Positions 6,753 to 14,239 are shown, counted from the stretch's first letter. The stretch is 14,592 nucleotides of DNA from JBNJDJ01 sp051744845 (GCA_051744845.1 JBNJDJ010000050.1:1-14592); one strand, 5' to 3'. A program made the numbers and translations. Notes: generated by a model not told the origin, from the sequence alone.

Positions 6753-7955
6753 TTAAATATCTTTTTTTAAAATTTTCTCAATATTTTTATATTCTATACT
6801 CTTTTTATTAATTGATTGTTTATTTAAAATATGAATATCTTTTAAACCGCTTCCAGTTAAAATAGATAAAACCTTTTGATCTTTTCTAATTAAACCTTTT
6901 TCAATTAAATTTTTTATTGCAATAATTGATGTAGCAGAAGAAGGTTCTACAAATAGGCCATTATGAGCTAACCATTTTTGACCTTTTAAAATTTCTTTTT
7001 CATCTACTGATGAATATAACCAATTATATTTTTTAGCTTTTATTATAATTTCTTTTCCACCATAAGGTTTTCCAGTAGTAATGGCTTTAGCTAAAGTTTT
7101 TACATTTTCAAAAGGAATTATATTATCTAAATTTTTTTCTAAAGCTTTTACAATAGGAGCATTATTTTTTGCTTGAACTACTATCATTTTAGGTAATTTT
7201 TCTATATAACCTGCTTTTTTTAATTCTTTAAAACCTTTAAATATTCCTCTTATATGACCACAAGCAGAAGTTGGTACAGCAATATAATCTGGTAAATTAC
7301 CTTTAAATCTTTCATATATTTCAAAAGCAGTAACTTTATAACCTTCTACTCTAATTGGATGATTTCCTGAAATAATACGCAAGTTTAACTTATCTGCTAA
7401 ACTGAGCACTTTCTTTTTCATTTTTACATATGATGGTGCAGATATTTTGTATATTTTTGATCCATGTATTCCCATAGATTTAATTTTTTCTTCAGGAGCA
7501 TAATCAGGAACAAAAATATATGTATCTAAGTCTAGATGAGCTCCATAAGCTGCCATTGAATGTCCCATATTACCAGTTGATATAGTACCTATTTTACTTT
7601 CATTCATTTCTTTAGCTAGCAAACAACACATTAAAGAACCACGATCTTTAAAACTCCATGTAGGATTTTGAGTTTCATTTTTAAAGTAAATATTATTATG
7701 ACCAATTTTATTTTGCAAAAAATTATTTGCTTTTATTATTGGTGTATTTCCTTCACCTAATGAATCATTATTAGAAATATTTTCAAAAGGCAAAAAGCTT
7801 ACAAAACGTTGTAAAATGCTTGGACCTTTTTTAATTTTTGCATCTTTTAAATCTTTTAATATAAATTCTAATGGCTCTTTATTTTGACCATATTCTGTCA
7901 ATCTTTTTAAACTATACTTTTGACTTGTAAAAACTGATTTTAAATAACCTTTCAT
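6753..7955 (-). CDS. thrC: Threonine synthase (PLP-dependent)
   Basis: A 400-residue fold-type II PLP enzyme that converts O-phospho-homoserine to threonine in the cytoplasm. Residue numbers are from the ATG at 7955: an ATG 12 bases earlier is possible, but GGAGG overlaps it and stands 5 bases before the 7955 ATG. Visible features are GEGNTPII (~67-74), the PLP lysine K103 in TWSFKDRGS, the phosphate-binding STGNMG loop (~126-131), the glycine-rich PTSACGHIRG segment and the C-terminal LTGSGLKD signature typical of threonine synthase. Length fits the family. Neighbours are unrelated in pathway: no homoserine kinase or dehydrogenase is adjacent, so it is a single gene, ending at a shared terminator. 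A related threonine dehydratase is less likely because of the GSGLKD ending. Confidence 0.88.
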   Translation of the reverse strand: MKGYLKSVFTSQKYSLKRLTEYGQNKEPLEFILKDLKDAKIKKGPSILQRFVSFLPFENISNNDSLGEGNTPIIKANNFLQNKIGHNNIYFKNETQNPTWSFKDRGSLMCCLLAKEMNESKIGTISTGNMGHSMAAYGAHLDLDTYIFVPDYAPEEKIKSMGIHGSKIYKISAPSYVKMKKKVLSLADKLNLRIISGNHPIRVEGYKVTAFEIYERFKGNLPDYIAVPTSACGHIRGIFKGFKELKKAGYIEKLPKMIVVQAKNNAPIVKALEKNLDNIIPFENVKTLAKAITTGKPYGGKEIIIKAKKYNWLYSSVDEKEILKGQKWLAHNGLFVEPSSATSIIAIKNLIEKGLIRKDQKVLSILTGSGLKDIHILNKQSINKKSIEYKNIEKILKKDI

Positions 7956-7976
7956 AATCGCCTCCATATTAATTAT

Positions 7977-8005
7977 CTTATACTCATTGTATCAGAAAAA
8001 AACAA
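7977..8005 (-). promoter_or_regulatory. Predicted promoter of threonine synthase
   Basis: On the minus strand, TTGTTT (8005-8000) and TATAAG (7982-7977) are 17 bases apart, giving a leader of about 15 bases. TGA-TACAAT a few bases upstream is an alternative extended -10. No riboswitch or leader peptide fits in so short a leader. Confidence 0.5.
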
Positions 8006-8080
8006 TTAAAATAATTAAAAATTAATAAAAAGGGTATTATTAAATATATGTAGATAAAACTATAAAATCTAAGGAGGATT

Positions 8081-9538
8081 ATGAAAGATATAATAATTAT
8101 TGGAGCTGGAGTTATTGGATGTGCTATTGGACGCGAATTATCCAAATATGATTTAGATATTTTAATCTTAGAAAAAGAAAATGATGTGAGTCAAGGAGCT
8201 TCAAAAGCTAATAGTGGAATAGTCCACGGCGGATATGATGCAAAACACGGTACTAATAAAGGCTATTTTTCTCGTAAAGGAAATCAACTTTATGATAAAT
8301 TAAATAAAGAATTAAACTTTGGATTTGAAAGATGTGGTAGTTTAGTTCTAGCATTTGACAAACAAGAAGTAAATTCTCTTTATAAATTAAAAGAAAATGG
8401 TATAAAAAATGGCGTAAACGACTTAAAAATAATTTCTAAAGAGGAAATTTTAAAAATGGAACCACATGTTAACAAAGATGTTAAAAAGGCTTTATATTGC
8501 CCTAGTGCAGGTATTGCTAGCCCATATGAACTAACAATTGCCTTAGCTGAAAATGCTATTTCAAATGGAGTTAATTTAAAACTGAAAACAGAAGTTATTT
8601 CTATTGAAAAAAATAAAGATAGTTTTAACGTTTATACTAAAAACACTGATACATTAGAGAAAAATACTTTTAATAGCAAATACGTTATTAACTGTGCTGG
8701 TGCTTATTCAGATAAAATTTCTAAAATGGTAGGAATTGATGACTTTCATATTATACCTAGACGTGGTGAATATATAGTTTTAAATAAAAATCAAGGCTAT
8801 TTAGCTAATAAAGTTTTATTTCAAGCACCATCAGATAAAGGAAAAGGTATTTTAGTAACTAAAACTTTTCATGGTAATTTAATGATTGGGCCAAATGCTC
8901 AAGAGATGGATGATCCATCTGAAATTGGAACTAATTTGGAAAATCTTAAATATATAGTAAAAAAGGCTCGAAAAACTGTAAAAGATTTTGACTTAAAATA
9001 TACTTTGAGATCTTTTTCTGGTATAAGAGCAACTAGCTCTAAGCACGACTTTATAATTGGTGAAACTAATGTTGATAATTTTATTAATGTAGCAGGAATA
9101 GAGTCTCCTGGTCTTACTTCTAGTCCAGCTATTGCTAAACATATAAAAGATATTATTACTAAATTAGAACCTAATATTAAACTAGATCCTGATTTTGATC
9201 CAACAAGAAAAGCAATAATTGTACCTAAAGATGAAAACTTTGATGGTGAAATAGATCATGAAAATCCTGAAAAGAATATTATATGCCGATGTGAAAAAGT
9301 TACAGAAGCTGAAATTATTGATGCTATTAATAGAGGTATACCTATTGATTCACTTGATGCTATAAAAAGAAGAACAAGAGCAGGAATGGGACCATGTCAA
9401 GGAACATTTTGTGGACCTAGAGTTAAAAAATTAATAACTAAAGAAACTGGGTTAGATCCAGAAGATATAAGTTGGCGAGGTAAAGGATCTTCTTCACTTC
9501 CACCTAGAGAAGATAGAACTTTTTGGAAAAAATTATAA
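8081..9538 (+). CDS. GlpA-like FAD-dependent oxidoreductase with C-terminal [2Fe-2S] BFD domain
   Basis: A 485-residue enzyme of the DAO/glycerol-3-phosphate dehydrogenase superfamily. The N-terminal Rossmann motif GAGVIG (8-13) with Glu31 at the end of the second strand binds FAD, and GASKANSGIVHGG (39-51) is the conserved second flavin segment. The domain extends to ~365. A BFD-like [2Fe-2S] domain follows with Cys402, Cys404, Cys439 and Cys444 (CRC and CQGTFC), all present. Anaerobic Firmicutes often encode this architecture beside an NAD(P)/FAD oxidoreductase and a DUF1667 protein, near glycerol kinase; none of these is here. The substrate may be glycerol-3-phosphate, but a 2-hydroxyacid such as L-2-hydroxyglutarate is possible. 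AAGGAGG lies 4 bases before the ATG. A weak promoter (TTGTAT 7987, AATAAT 8010) overlaps the divergent threonine synthase promoter. It ends at a shared terminator. Confidence 0.85.
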   Translation: MKDIIIIGAGVIGCAIGRELSKYDLDILILEKENDVSQGASKANSGIVHGGYDAKHGTNKGYFSRKGNQLYDKLNKELNFGFERCGSLVLAFDKQEVNSLYKLKENGIKNGVNDLKIISKEEILKMEPHVNKDVKKALYCPSAGIASPYELTIALAENAISNGVNLKLKTEVISIEKNKDSFNVYTKNTDTLEKNTFNSKYVINCAGAYSDKISKMVGIDDFHIIPRRGEYIVLNKNQGYLANKVLFQAPSDKGKGILVTKTFHGNLMIGPNAQEMDDPSEIGTNLENLKYIVKKARKTVKDFDLKYTLRSFSGIRATSSKHDFIIGETNVDNFINVAGIESPGLTSSPAIAKHIKDIITKLEPNIKLDPDFDPTRKAIIVPKDENFDGEIDHENPEKNIICRCEKVTEAEIIDAINRGIPIDSLDAIKRRTRAGMGPCQGTFCGPRVKKLITKETGLDPEDISWRGKGSSSLPPREDRTFWKKL

Positions 9539-9544
9539 ATAAAG

Positions 9545-9571
9545 ATCACAGTCTTCAAACTGTGATTTTTT
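9545..9571. terminator. Bidirectional terminator between the FAD oxidoreductase and CDF exporter genes
   Basis: ATCACAGT (9545-9552) and ACTGTGAT (9559-9566) form a perfect 8-bp stem around CTTCAA. A T run follows on the plus strand to 9571, and CTTTATTT follows on the minus strand. It sits between two convergent stop codons. Confidence 0.85.
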
Positions 9572-10463
9572 AATGTTTCAAATCTTTACAATCTTCACTT
9601 TCAAAATCTATTTCTATAGTAGTATGATGTATTTTATTTTTTAATAATTTATTTTTAAGATTTTCTTTTAACTCTATAATAGCATTTTTAGATATACTAT
9701 CCTTTACTACAACATGTGCTGTTAATAGATTCTTTTCACCTTCCATACTCCAAATATGAATATGATGTACATCTAATACCAAATTATTATCTTTAATTGT
9801 TTTTTCAATATTTTCAATAGAAATATCGTCAGGAACACCTTGTAAAAAAAGTTTTAAAACCTTTTTTAATTTTTTCAATATATTATATAAAATGAATATA
9901 TTAAGCCCTATTGATAATAATGCATCTAAAATATATATTTTTTTATAAATTAAAATTATACTTACTACTAAAACAGATATCCAACCTAATAAATCTTCTA
10001 TCATATGCCAACTAACTACTTTTTCATTTAAAGATGTACCTTTATTTAATCTATAAGCAGCAATTGAATTTACAACTATACCTATTACAGCTAATATAAG
10101 CATTCCTTTTGGATTAACTGGTTCAGGATTTATAAGTCTTGGAATAGCTTTAAAAAAAATAAATAAAGAACCAATTACTAAAATAACACTATTTATTAAA
10201 GCAGCTAATAATGAAAACCTAGCATATCCAAAGGTAAAATTCTTATCACTAGATTTTTTCGAATATTTTTGTAAAAAATATGAAGTAAGTAAAGAAATAG
10301 AGTCTCCTAAATCATGTAAAGCATCAGCTAATATAGCCATACTATTTGTTAATAAACCACCAATTACTTCAATGATAGTAAATGTAAAATTTAAAATGAA
10401 TGCTGATTTTATATTTTTAATACTTTTATCACTATGAGTATGATTTTGATGATTATGTTCCAT
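9570..10463 (-). CDS. Cation diffusion facilitator (CDF) family metal exporter
   Basis: A 297-residue inner-membrane transporter that exports divalent metals in exchange for protons. A short His-rich N-terminus (HNHQNHTH, 3-10) precedes about six membrane helices between ~18 and ~200. The metal-site residues are in the zinc-type arrangement: H50 and D54 in helix 2 (ALHDLGD) and H153 and D157 in helix 5 (HMIED). The cytoplasmic C-terminal domain (~205-290) has the usual HHIHIWSMEGEKNLLTAHVVV segment. The H/D pairs point to Zn, Co or Cd (CzcD/ZitB-like), not Mn or Fe, but this is family inference. AGGAG lies 6 bases before the ATG. It is transcribed away from the radical SAM operon, with 134 bases between them; no convincing promoter was found on this side. 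Confidence 0.92.
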   Translation of the reverse strand: MEHNHQNHTHSDKSIKNIKSAFILNFTFTIIEVIGGLLTNSMAILADALHDLGDSISLLTSYFLQKYSKKSSDKNFTFGYARFSLLAALINSVILVIGSLFIFFKAIPRLINPEPVNPKGMLILAVIGIVVNSIAAYRLNKGTSLNEKVVSWHMIEDLLGWISVLVVSIILIYKKIYILDALLSIGLNIFILYNILKKLKKVLKLFLQGVPDDISIENIEKTIKDNNLVLDVHHIHIWSMEGEKNLLTAHVVVKDSISKNAIIELKENLKNKLLKNKIHHTTIEIDFESEDCKDLKH

Positions 10464-10546
10464 ATTTTCTCCTTTATTCTTAAATTTAGTTATATTTCAT
10501 TTATACCCAAAAATTTTATAAATATTTATTAATATAATTATTACTT

Positions 10547-10569
10547 TATGTTATACTTAAAGTAACATA
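10547..10569. promoter_or_regulatory. Extended -10 promoter of the radical SAM operon inside an inverted repeat
   Basis: TG-T-TATACT (TATACT at 10552-10557) is an extended -10 for the plus-strand operon, with at best a weak -35 (TTAATA, 10529-10534). It lies inside an inverted repeat: TATGTTA (10547-10553) and TAACATA (10563-10569), perfect 7-bp arms with a 9-base centre that holds a further palindrome, ACTTAAAGT. The placement over the -10 and start point is what a repressor site would look like. No regulator gene is adjacent. Confidence 0.5.
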
Positions 10570-10597
10570 TGTCTAATACTTTGATTAAGGAGGCATT

Positions 10598-11530
10598 ATG
10601 AAAAAATATAATTATATATATGGTCCTGTACCATCTCGTAGAATGGGGATTTCCCTTGGAATAAGTCCTATTTTAAAAAAAATATGTAATCTATCTTGTG
10701 TATACTGTCAATTAGGAAAAACTAAAAATATGACTAATACTTGTGAAGAATTTATAGCAAAAGAAAAGATCTTAAGTGAAATAAATGATTATTTAACAAA
10801 TAATTCTTCTTTTGATGTTATTACAATTGTTGGTGAAGGTGAACCAACACTTTATTTACATATTGATAAATTAATTAATCTAATAAAAAAATCATCTGAT
10901 AAACCAGTAGCTGTTATTACTAACGGAGCTTTATTATACAAAAAAGACATACGAAAAAAATTAATGAATGCTGATATAGTTTTACCATCTTTTGATGCAT
11001 ATAATCAAAAATTATTTAAAAAAATAAACCGCCCTTTTAAAAAAATTACTTTCAATAAATTTTATAATGGATTAATTCAATTTTCAAAAGAATTTGAAGG
11101 TCAAATCTGGATTGAAATAATGCTTTTAAAAGATATTAATGACGATATAGATTCTATACGTAAATTCAAGAAAAAATTAACAAAAATAAATTATAAAAAA
11201 ATCTTTATAAATACTCCGGTACGCCCTCCAGCTGAAACTTATATAAAACAACCAAATAATCAAAAAATAAAAAGAGCATGTGAAATTTTAAAAGCTACTT
11301 CTATTAATAATTTAATTTCAGAAGGTTTCGATAGTATTAATACAAATCCATACCAAGCAATATTAAGTATTATCAAAAGACATCCAATGAATCAACATGA
11401 AATAGATACTTTTCTTAAAAGTAAAGATATAAAAGATATTGATAAGATTTTTACTAAATTAGATAATGATAAGAATATTAAAAAGATTGAATATATGGGA
11501 TATAATACATATAAAATTAAAAAATATTAA
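10598..11530 (+). CDS. Radical SAM protein, COG0731 (TYW1-like / tRNA-wybutosine-related) family
   Basis: A 310-residue cytoplasmic enzyme. The N-terminus has the family signature GPVPSRRMGxSLGI (9-22), then the radical SAM cysteines C30, C34 and C37 (CNLSCVYC) that hold the [4Fe-4S] cluster. GEGEPT (79-84) is the SAM-amino-group motif, and further TIM-barrel segments run to ~230. Residues ~250-310 look like a winged-helix tail (RHPMNQHEIDTFLKS). In archaea and eukaryotes relatives act in wyosine synthesis on tRNA-Phe; bacterial members are largely uncharacterised, so tRNA modification should not be assumed. It starts after TAAGGAGG and is followed within 10 bases by a CGGC-domain gene, so the two are co-translated. 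An inverted repeat covers the promoter. Confidence 0.85.
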   Translation: MKKYNYIYGPVPSRRMGISLGISPILKKICNLSCVYCQLGKTKNMTNTCEEFIAKEKILSEINDYLTNNSSFDVITIVGEGEPTLYLHIDKLINLIKKSSDKPVAVITNGALLYKKDIRKKLMNADIVLPSFDAYNQKLFKKINRPFKKITFNKFYNGLIQFSKEFEGQIWIEIMLLKDINDDIDSIRKFKKKLTKINYKKIFINTPVRPPAETYIKQPNNQKIKRACEILKATSINNLISEGFDSINTNPYQAILSIIKRHPMNQHEIDTFLKSKDIKDIDKIFTKLDNDKNIKKIEYMGYNTYKIKKY

Positions 11531-11540
11531 GGAGGTAAAA

Positions 11541-11984
11541 ATGACAAATATTGGTATTATAATTTGTGGAAGATATCAAAACTGCGGCGGTGGCAAATGT
11601 TTAAAATCTATGAGAAAAAAAGAAGGTGCCTTTAAAATTTATGAAAAAGATGAAAAATTAACACTAGTTGGATATTCATATTGTGGAGGTTGTCCTGGGG
11701 GGAATATAGAATATGTACCTAAAGAAATGATTGATAATGGAGCTGATGTTATTCATTTAGCTACAGGTATGGTTGTAGGCTATCCACCTTGTCCTAACTT
11801 AAAACATTTTAAAAACTTTATAGAAAAAAACTACAATATAAAAGTAGTGGCTGGAACTCATCCTATTCCTATGAAATATTCTAAAAACCATAAATATTTA
11901 AACACTTGGGGAAAAGATTTAAAAGAAAATATCGCTCCAAATTTGTTTAATGAAAATTTAAAAATAATGAAAGAATATAACTAA
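11541..11984 (+). CDS. CGGC-domain protein (putative metal-binding)
   Basis: A 147-residue soluble protein matching the CGGC-domain family, thought from its conserved cysteines to bind metal. Visible cysteines are C9, C15 and C20 (NCGGGKC), the name-giving C48-G-G-C51 followed by PGG, and C84 in YPPCPN; His107 in AGTHPIP is also typical. The open frame begins 75 bases earlier, inside the radical SAM gene, but AAGGAGG at 11529-11535 is placed for the ATG at 11541, and the family's conserved TNIGIIICGR start follows it. It is the second gene of the operon and ends directly before a terminator. The biochemical role of the family is not established to my knowledge; pairing with a radical SAM enzyme suggests a role in Fe-S or metal supply to it, which is inference. 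Confidence 0.82.
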   Translation: MTNIGIIICGRYQNCGGGKCLKSMRKKEGAFKIYEKDEKLTLVGYSYCGGCPGGNIEYVPKEMIDNGADVIHLATGMVVGYPPCPNLKHFKNFIEKNYNIKVVAGTHPIPMKYSKNHKYLNTWGKDLKENIAPNLFNENLKIMKEYN

Positions 11985-11986
11985 AA

Positions 11987-12012
11987 AATGACTCTTTAAG
12001 AGTCATTTTTAT
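11987..12012. terminator. Bidirectional terminator between the CGGC-protein and RidA genes
   Basis: TGACTCT (11989-11995) pairs with AGAGTCA (11999-12005) around TTA, extended by A-T pairs on both sides, with T runs on each strand after the stem. It lies between convergent stop codons at 11984 and 12020. Confidence 0.85.
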
Positions 12013-12019
12013 ACTATAT

Positions 12020-12364
12020 TTACTTTTTAGCAGCAATAACAGACATTTCTACTAATAAGTGTTTTCTTGCTAATTTAGCCTCTACACAAGCTCTAGCAGG
12101 TTCATGCCCTTTATCAACCCATGAATCCCAAGCCTTATTCATTTCATCAAACATTTCAATATCTTTTAAATACACTTTTACTGATAAAATATTATGTTTA
12201 TCAGAATCATATTTTTCTAATAAATCTTCTATTTTTTCTAAAACCTCTTTTGTCTGTGACTTAATATCTGGTTTAGAACTAGTTTGTCCACATAAATAAA
12301 GTGTATCATTGTGTTCAACTACTCTACTCATACGACCAGTTCCTTCAAAACGCTTTATACTCAT
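12020..12364 (-). CDS. RidA-family (YjgF/YER057c/UK114) protein
   Basis: A 114-residue protein, near the usual length for this trimeric family. RidA hydrolyses reactive enamines and imines (for example 2-aminoacrylate) released by PLP-dependent dehydratases and so protects other PLP enzymes. The conserved Arg91 in EPARACVEA and the C-terminal VEMSVIAAKK strand are present. The G(Q)TS segment at 26-29, SQTKEVLEKIEDLLEK helix and VKVYLKDIEMF strand also match. The first ATG of the frame is at 12379, but GGAAGGGGG lies between it and the ATG at 12364, at the right distance for the latter. It has its own promoter in the 56 bases after the methyltransferase gene, although read-through is possible. 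Whether it is a true RidA or another Rid subfamily member cannot be settled by eye. Confidence 0.88.
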   Translation of the reverse strand: MSIKRFEGTGRMSRVVEHNDTLYLCGQTSSKPDIKSQTKEVLEKIEDLLEKYDSDKHNILSVKVYLKDIEMFDEMNKAWDSWVDKGHEPARACVEAKLARKHLLVEMSVIAAKK

Positions 12365-12388
12365 TTTTCCCCCTTCCATACCATAATT

Positions 12389-12417
12389 ATATTATCATTT
12401 TTAAAAAAAGAGTTCAA
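12389..12417 (-). promoter_or_regulatory. Predicted promoter of the RidA gene
   Basis: On the minus strand, TTGAAC (12417-12412) and TAATAT (12394-12389) are 17 bases apart, with TGA before the -10. The element starts 4 bases after the upstream gene's stop codon. Confidence 0.5.
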
Positions 12418-12420
12418 TTA

Positions 12421-13764
12421 TTAATCTGTCCTTTCTAGCAAACATATATTTTCTACGTGATAAGTCTGTGGGAATAGATCGACTGGTTGTATTTCTTTAA
12501 CTTTATAATTATGCTTTGTTAAATACTTTACATCTCTTTTTTGAGTTTTCGGATTACAAGATATATATATGACTTTTTTAGGTTTTAATTTAACTACAGA
12601 TGATAAAAACTTTTTGTCACTACCCTCTCTAGGAGGATCTAAAAATATAATATCAACTGGATAATTTTCTTCAACTAGTCCTTTTATAAAATCGCTAGCA
12701 TCTGCTTCAAAAAAATTAATATTTTCTATTGAGTTTAATTTAGCATTTTTCTTAGCATTATTAATCGCTGATTCGTTTAATTCAACTCCATAAACTTTTT
12801 TAGCTCTTTTAGCAGCTAATAAACCAATTGTACCTATACCACAATATGCATCTAAAACTATGTCTTTATTAGATATATCTGCAAATTCCATTGCTTTTTC
12901 ATAAAGTTTTTTAGTTTGAACTGGATTAACTTGATAAAAAGACTTAGAAGAAATTAAAAAATCAAGACCACAAAGTGTGTCAAGTATTTTTCCATTTCCG
13001 TATAATACTTTTTCTTTTTCCCCTAAAACCATACTAGTATCTTTATTATTAATGTTCATAATGATTGTAGAAATTTCAGGGTGTTTATTTAATAATTCAT
13101 TTATTATTTTATTTTTCGAATGAAATCTATTATGAGCAACAACAAAAACAACCATTACTTCATTACTACTAAAACCAGTTCTAATTAAAACATGTCTTAA
13201 AAAACCTTTTTTACTATATTCATTATACATATGCATTTTATGTTTCTTAAATATTTTTCTAATTGATTGTAAAATTTCATCTGCCTTAGGATCTTGAATA
13301 ATACATCTTTCGATTGGAACTATACTATGAGTATTCTCTTTATAAAGTCCAGATACAATTTTACCATTTTGTGTTTCAGCGAAAGTAGAATGAACTTTAT
13401 TTCGATAATTATACGGATTATCCATCTGTATAATTGGATTAATTTCTCCAAATTTATATAAAGCTCTTTCAACTTCCTTTTCTTTAAATCTTAATTGAGC
13501 CTTATATTTCATATGTTGCAAATGACATGCTCCACATTCAAAATAATACTCACATCTAGCTTCAGTTGCATCTTTAGATTCATTTTTTAATTCTAAAATA
13601 TTTATTTCATCTTCTTTATTTTTATTTTTAATAAACTCTATTTTTGCCTTTTCACCTGGCATTAAATATGGAACACTTAAATTTCTATTATGATACTTAA
13701 CTACTCCTTTTCCTTCATGATCTAGATATAAACATTTACCTTTGAAAATTTCCTTTTTAGACAT
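12421..13764 (-). CDS. rlmD: 23S rRNA (uracil-C5)-methyltransferase, RlmD/RumA family
   Basis: A 447-residue SAM-dependent enzyme that methylates C5 of uracil in RNA. Residues ~5-60 form a TRAM RNA-binding domain. Cysteines C71, C77, C80 (CX5CX2C) and C154 are the expected [4Fe-4S] ligands. The Rossmann domain carries LDAYCGIGTIGLLAA (~304-318), GVELNESAI and DIIFLDPPREG (~371-381). The catalytic nucleophile is C403 in ISCNPKT, and E438 in HVENICLLE is the probable general base. Length and layout match RlmD/RlmCD (23S U1939, and in Bacillus also U747); TrmA, the tRNA enzyme, lacks the TRAM and Fe-S parts. The exact target position cannot be decided from sequence. It starts after AGGAG, downstream of the tRNA cluster terminator, and has its own promoter. 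Confidence 0.9.
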   Translation of the reverse strand: MSKKEIFKGKCLYLDHEGKGVVKYHNRNLSVPYLMPGEKAKIEFIKNKNKEDEINILELKNESKDATEARCEYYFECGACHLQHMKYKAQLRFKEKEVERALYKFGEINPIIQMDNPYNYRNKVHSTFAETQNGKIVSGLYKENTHSIVPIERCIIQDPKADEILQSIRKIFKKHKMHMYNEYSKKGFLRHVLIRTGFSSNEVMVVFVVAHNRFHSKNKIINELLNKHPEISTIIMNINNKDTSMVLGEKEKVLYGNGKILDTLCGLDFLISSKSFYQVNPVQTKKLYEKAMEFADISNKDIVLDAYCGIGTIGLLAAKRAKKVYGVELNESAINNAKKNAKLNSIENINFFEADASDFIKGLVEENYPVDIIFLDPPREGSDKKFLSSVVKLKPKKVIYISCNPKTQKRDVKYLTKHNYKVKEIQPVDLFPQTYHVENICLLERTD

Positions 13765-13796
13765 ATTTACTCCTATTATTCAACTGACTTTACCAT

Positions 13797-13824
13797 ATTA
13801 TATACTACTATGTATATTAAACAA
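13797..13824 (-). promoter_or_regulatory. Predicted promoter of the RlmD-type methyltransferase gene
   Basis: On the minus strand, TTGTTT (13824-13819) and a perfect TATAAT (13802-13797) are separated by 16 bases. It lies between the tRNA terminator and the gene. Confidence 0.6.
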
Positions 13825-13843
13825 ATATATAATTTCAAAAAAC

Positions 13844-13871
13844 AAAAATAGACATAAATCTATGTCTATTT
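13844..13871 (-). terminator. Terminator of the tRNA cluster
   Basis: On the minus strand, an 11-bp perfect stem (arms 13861-13871 and 13846-13856, core AGACATA/TATGTCT) with a 4-base loop is followed by TTTTTGTTTTTT. It begins 3 bases after the CCA end of the last tRNA. Confidence 0.85.
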
Positions 13872-13874
13872 AAA

Positions 13875-13949
13875 TGGAGGCGGCACCCAGATTTGAACTG
13901 GGGAATAGAGATTTTGCAGACCTCTGCCTTACCACTTGGCGATGCCGCC
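13875..13949 (-). tRNA. tRNA-Cys (anticodon GCA), copy 1
   Basis: A complete 75-base cloverleaf: acceptor GGCGGCA/TGCCGCC, anticodon loop CTGCAAA (GCA at 13917-13915), T-arm CCCAG-TTCAAAT-CTGGG, discriminator U and an encoded CCA. It is identical over its full length to the copy at 14331-14405. Last gene of the Gln-Lys-Cys group, 5 bases after tRNA-Lys. Confidence 0.97.
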
Positions 13950-13954
13950 TTATT

Positions 13955-14030
13955 TGGTGACCCATCGGCGATTTGAACGCCGGACACCCTGATTAAAAGT
14001 CAGATGCTCTACCAACTGAGCTAATGGGTC
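13955..14030 (-). tRNA. tRNA-Lys (anticodon UUU)
   Basis: A 76-base cloverleaf with acceptor GACCCAT/ATGGGTC, anticodon stem TCTGA/TCAGG around CTTTTAA (UUU), T-loop TTCAAAT, discriminator A and an encoded CCA. The spacers on either side are both 5 bases with the same sequence, AATAA. Confidence 0.97.
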
Positions 14031-14035
14031 TTATT

Positions 14036-14111
14036 TGGTTGGGAATACAGGATTCGAACCTGTGCATGACGAGATCAAAACCCGCTGCCTTACCGACTTG
14101 GCTAATTCCCA
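14036..14111 (-). tRNA. tRNA-Gln (anticodon UUG)
   Basis: A 76-base cloverleaf with acceptor UGGGAAU/AUUCCCA (a 5' U, usual for this tRNA), anticodon loop TTTTGAT (UUG), T-loop TTCGAAT, discriminator A and an encoded CCA. First gene of the second tRNA group, 14 bases after a large hairpin. Confidence 0.97.
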
Positions 14112-14125
14112 GCATTAAAAAATAT

Positions 14126-14156
14126 AAAGTTCCTTAAAGTTCATTTAAGGAACTTT
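14126..14156 (-). terminator. 13-bp hairpin between the tRNA groups: terminator, attenuator or processing site
   Basis: Perfect 13-bp inverted repeat, arms 14126-14138 and 14144-14156 (AAAGTTCCTTAAA and complement), with a 5-base loop. On the minus strand it is followed by ATA and then six T, an imperfect terminator tail. It lies downstream of the only clear promoter of the second tRNA group and ends 14 bases before tRNA-Gln, so it is not simply the end of the first group. Confidence 0.6.
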
Positions 14157-14204
14157 AAAAAATGGTTTAATTTAGTTTTAGATTATATAAAACGTAAATC
14201 ACGT

Positions 14205-14213
14205 ATTATAACA
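14205..14213 (-). promoter_or_regulatory. Extended -10 promoter upstream of tRNA-Gln-Lys-Cys
   Basis: On the minus strand, TGT-TATAAT (14213-14205) is a good extended -10. The -35 region is AT-rich with TTTGAT about 16 bases upstream. Transcription would begin near 14198, before the hairpin at 14126-14156. A second TATAAT at 14187-14182 has no -35. Confidence 0.55.
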
Positions 14214-14239
14214 AATATATATCAAAATCAAATTCCATA

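Noticed and set aside
11466..11540. Upstream extension of the CGGC-domain protein into the radical SAM gene
   Set aside because: The ATG at 11541 has a strong AAGGAGG and begins the conserved domain; the extension only reads another frame of the radical SAM gene.
12365..12379. Five-residue N-terminal extension of RidA
   Set aside because: The extension encodes the Shine-Dalgarno of the ATG at 12364, and no RBS precedes the upstream ATG.
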